From assembly GCA_028532985.1 (NCBI GenBank), contig JANCIK010000001.1, positions 930,001 to 994,000 on the forward strand: a DNA stretch of 64,000 nucleotides, in the 5' to 3' direction. The position numbers and the translations under genes are program-made. This stretch comes from Stropharia rugosoannulata (lineage: Eukaryota > Basidiomycota > Agaricomycetes > Agaricales > Strophariaceae). Shown piece by piece: positions 60,843 to 64,000 of this stretch. The notes below the pieces were generated by a model. It did not search any database, was not told the origin of the DNA, and worked only from the letters and a program-made list of their open reading frames with translations. The stretch's first letter is position 1, and every line of letters begins with the position of its first letter.

Positions 60843-62500
60843 TATTGATTGCCTAAAGATCGGCTTATTTTTGGCTCATCTTGGCTGTGTATGTTTTGAT
60901 ACGGGGCTGCTGTCTGAAAATTTATCATGGTGCCTACGCGGCATTAAATCAATGATATAATGTCATACTGACTCATTTCTAATCTGAAAAAATATGCTTA
61001 CCGATAATAATGGTCTGAAATGCCCGGCCACGCAGCTCAGATACCCCGGGATCAACAAGCAGTCAGTCAGTCTTCTTTGAATACCGGTTATGTCAATCAG
61101 TCATTAAATGTTCTAGGGTGGTCGTGTCTTCTCCGCCGAACTGATGACTGAACCTTGAGGTGCAGAGAAAATCTCAGCTATAGTTATTCTTCATGGCTTC
61201 TTCTGGAACTGTATGTACTTGATTATGGCTCTCCTGTGGCCATGAGGTGTCTGAAAAAGCTATCAGTGGCCAAAAGCGACATAAGAACTTTCCCTACGCC
61301 AATCGGCGGAACAAACCAAGAGGCGCGTGAGAGGCATCATATAGTAGAGGAGATGGATCAAGTCAGTCTTGGATGAGCATCCGTAGCAAGCATAATAAAG
61401 ATGTGCAAGCGTGGCCTGGCATGACACTACGATAAGAATCCAAGCTGCGCATAAGGAAGCAAGGGGACACAGCATCTAATTGGACTTGTCGAGATTGATC
61501 AAAGGAGTCAATAAATTAGCACAATCATCAGTGCTGGTCATGTTTCCATTTGGTTCTCTCGAACCTGAACAAAGGACCATTTCCGGTCAAGGCTCCTCAG
61601 TCCGATGTCAGAACTTGATGAGAGGACGGAGGGTTGCTGCTGATTGCTGCCACTAATTGCTTAAGAAGCTCGCAGTGAGAAGCCAGACAGTTTCTATTAC
61701 GGCAGTGAAGAGAAATTAAGCAGATTAGAGCTGGAACCCAGAATGAATGCAGTGGCCTTGAGATCTTGTTTTAGAACAAAATATGCGAGGAGCAAGAAAG
61801 AAACCACAAGTAACACCGAAGCGCTGACAGCCGACACTGCATTTTGCACTCCGACAAGTATTTTCAGAAACGGGCCGAGCCTAATGTGCGCTCGGCGGGG
61901 CGGCATTTGAAGCACCCTTGAAGCACCCTGGATTATTGCCAGCTTTCAAAACCTTCTCAGATAGAGCGACTGATAAGTATGTCAGTAATGGGCCATCTTT
62001 ATGAGGCACTGACCAATGGATAATGAATAATGCTTTAATTTGTTAATTAAATAAATGTATTCTGTTTGTAACCCCGGAATTAGTATACCCGTCAACAAGA
62101 TGCACTGGATGATCTGCAAGTTGGTTTTGGCAGTGTCAATGGGCAAAGTAACAAGTTCTCACGGATGCCCCCAACGGACGACCTTTTACACAGACTTGGT
62201 GCACCGCCCATGAGTATCCGCCGACATGTTGTCGGCAACACGCCATGAAAAGATGATGTGCTGTATACATTTGAGAAACATCCTCCCTAGTACCTCCACA
62301 GAACTCTATAGTCCCGTTCTCTCTACGATAGTCGGTGATAAGTATGGATGTAGAATAATGCTATGCTTCCTGGCCGCTCAAAGCATCGTAAGTGTATGAG
62401 TTCAGACAAGATGCAACCGACACGAGCACAGTAAAAGTGGCAGATAAACAGCCAAAGTAGTCGAGGGTATGCACGTCATGCATGTCAATAGACAGGTGGT
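60843..62500. other. Intergenic region
   Basis: About 1.65 kb with no supportable gene. Frames on the minus strand at 61697-61915 (hydrophobic) and elsewhere lack family context. A TTTAATTTGTTAATTAAATAAAT AT-rich patch is at about 62036-62056. Confidence 0.4.
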
Positions 62501-64000
62501 CTACGGTGGGATCAGGAACTCCTTAACCTGAATAAACATACAAGAGCGTCAGTAAGAGTGAATGATCTTATACATCGGTATACTAACCAGTTCATAAGTA
62601 AAGAATGACGTTGCGATACTAGGTGCCACTTTGACTGAAAGAGCGTGGGTGTTCAATGACAAAACAAAGAGGGTGTAAACGCTACGTACGCAAATTTGGC
62701 CAAATGCCGCGGTACAGTCCAGTAACTCCTTCAACTCGGAGGATATCTTTCAGAGCATCGATAGCTCCGTTGTACTTGATGGCTCCATTTTGCATACCAC
62801 TAACTTGCATCTTGCGTCGGAGTACATCGAAGGGATATGTCAGTGTTTGAGAAATCGTGCCTAATAAATTGATGTTAATGCTGTGTAAACCGCATATTCA
62901 TACCGAGTGATGATTACCTGCCATTGCTCCGCAACTTAGCTTGCGCCATACACTGCTCTTTCCCGGAGGGGTTACGATATCTCTCAAAAACTCGTACGCT
63001 GCAAAGTTAATGCCGACGTATGGTGCAACGCCAACTGCTGTGGTCACCATACCGCGATAGAGGCCTCTCAAGCCTCCTTCCTCGCGTATAATCTTAAGGG
63101 TCATACCCCAGATTGTGAGATCCGCTTTGGTATACGTAGTGGCAGTCGTGCCAACGGCCTTGTGCAGATTCGAGGCTACAGCCGAAGATGTATGATAGGC
63201 AGAAGCTAGAGCTTGCTTTGGCTGTACTATAGATGTTGAAGGTACGGCGGTTGAGGTTGTCTGTGACACTGCCGTATCGGCGGTTAAGTTTATTGAGGCA
63301 GTGGCAATTGAGAGGCGTGACCGAACAAGGTCCAAGGGGTACGTCGAACCTGTATAACAGAGCAGGGGAAAGGACGTAAGTATACATGTACGTTTACATA
63401 ACACCAGTACTTACAGACTGAAGTGATCCCAGCTAGTGCACCGCTTACCAGGCGTCTGGGGGTGTCAAGCTCCTTCGTCTGATGATGCGTGAACCACTGG
63501 AAAGGAAGCATGAGAAGTCAATGACGTCAAGAGAAAGAAAACACTAGTGTTAATGAAGCACTAGCCTTTTTCAACTGCTCGTAAGTAGTGAATTGAACCG
63601 CACTTCACAAGCGTGCCACATTAGTAAACGTAAATAGAAAAGGTCTGCAGAATTACATATGGCAAGACTTGCGCCATTTCATTTGATTGAATGATGCTCA
63701 CCTGTAGGGGACAATGCGTAGGCAGTTGATCCCATTTCCTCTCATGAAACCTCTGAACCCCTCCTCTTTCCACATTCTAACCAAACTGTTATAGACTCCC
63801 TTATACTGCGAGTTGCCTCCACGCGGTTGAACTTGTCTAGAGACTGTCATTAGCCAGCTGGTTGCACATAACGTCCGAGAGGAGCTGACTGAATAATCTT
63901 CAAGCGTTCTAGAGGACTGACAACCGTTCGAGAAGCAGCGCCTGCACATCCTCCTGCTATTATTAACAAAATTCAGTCCTGCATGCCTTCCGCGCTGAGC
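62501..64000 (-). CDS. Mitochondrial carrier (SLC25) family transporter, 5' partial
   Basis: The gene starts right of the window. Exons visible from the right: up to about 63975 (acceptor at a TAATAG), then VQPRGGNSQYKGVYNSL and on to the stop at 62501-62503. It has the mitochondrial carrier signature PxD/ExxK/R three times: SPLERLKII, YPLDLVRSR and YPFDVLRRK, each with a RG/EGxxGL-type helix (EEGFRGFMRGNG, EEGGLRGLYRGM, VEGVTGLYRGI). The second repeat holds a Thr/Ala/Ser-rich insert of about 60 residues between YPLDLVRSRLSIA and the KIIREEGG helix. The overall form resembles the yeast YPR011C / SLC25A42 branch that moves adenine nucleotides, CoA or PAPS; the substrate cannot be fixed from sequence. 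Confidence 0.88.

Overview
The window is nuclear DNA of a filamentous basidiomycete, most likely an Agaricomycete. The genes are split by many 45-75 nt introns, the exons are often tiny, and several families seen here (DUF6535 membrane proteins, DUF7726 proteins, questin-oxidase-like and subtilase genes) are typical of mushroom-forming fungi. The species cannot be named from sequence alone. Exon coordinates were worked out by hand from splice signals, reading-frame phase and fit to protein families, so they are predictions.

Layout. 0-4.5 kb: a tandem pair of kelch-like genes (the first truncated by the window edge). Between them lies a decayed, truncated copy of the PARG-like gene found at 22-23 kb, and a 0.66 kb element with long inverted repeats. 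6.3-10.2 kb: a very GC-rich arrestin-like (ART) gene whose 3' end has been copied about 0.5 kb downstream. 10.2-18.9 kb: a gene-poor stretch whose first half is rich in short tandem repeats. 18.9-20.6 kb: a questin-oxidase-like gene. 21.9-25.9 kb: two divergent microbial-type PARG-like genes. 26-38.5 kb: RNA polymerase I/III subunit RPAC1, a DUF6535 gene, a gamma-tubulin complex component, a DUF7726 gene and sphingosine-1-phosphate lyase. 38.7-45.7 kb: a phytanoyl-CoA dioxygenase-family gene, a cyclase-family gene and a secreted subtilisin-like protease. 47-57.6 kb: muskelin, prefoldin subunit 4, a BTB protein, a caprin-like RGG protein and a bifunctional thiamine enzyme. 57.6-60.1 kb: a second DUF6535 gene. 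60.2-60.8 kb: a pogo/Tigger-type MITE. 62.5-64 kb: a mitochondrial carrier running off the right edge.

Most genes are housekeeping and unrelated in pathway; they alternate between convergent pairs (3' gaps of 59-331 bp) and divergent pairs with shared promoters. There is no clear biosynthetic cluster. The most notable signals are: (1) at least five introns that appear to use GC-AG splice sites, one directly contrasted with a GT-AG intron in its tandem paralogue; (2) many coding microexons of 7-20 nt; (3) the three PARG-like copies (two intact and divergent, one inverted and dead); and (4) the two non-autonomous transposon-like elements.
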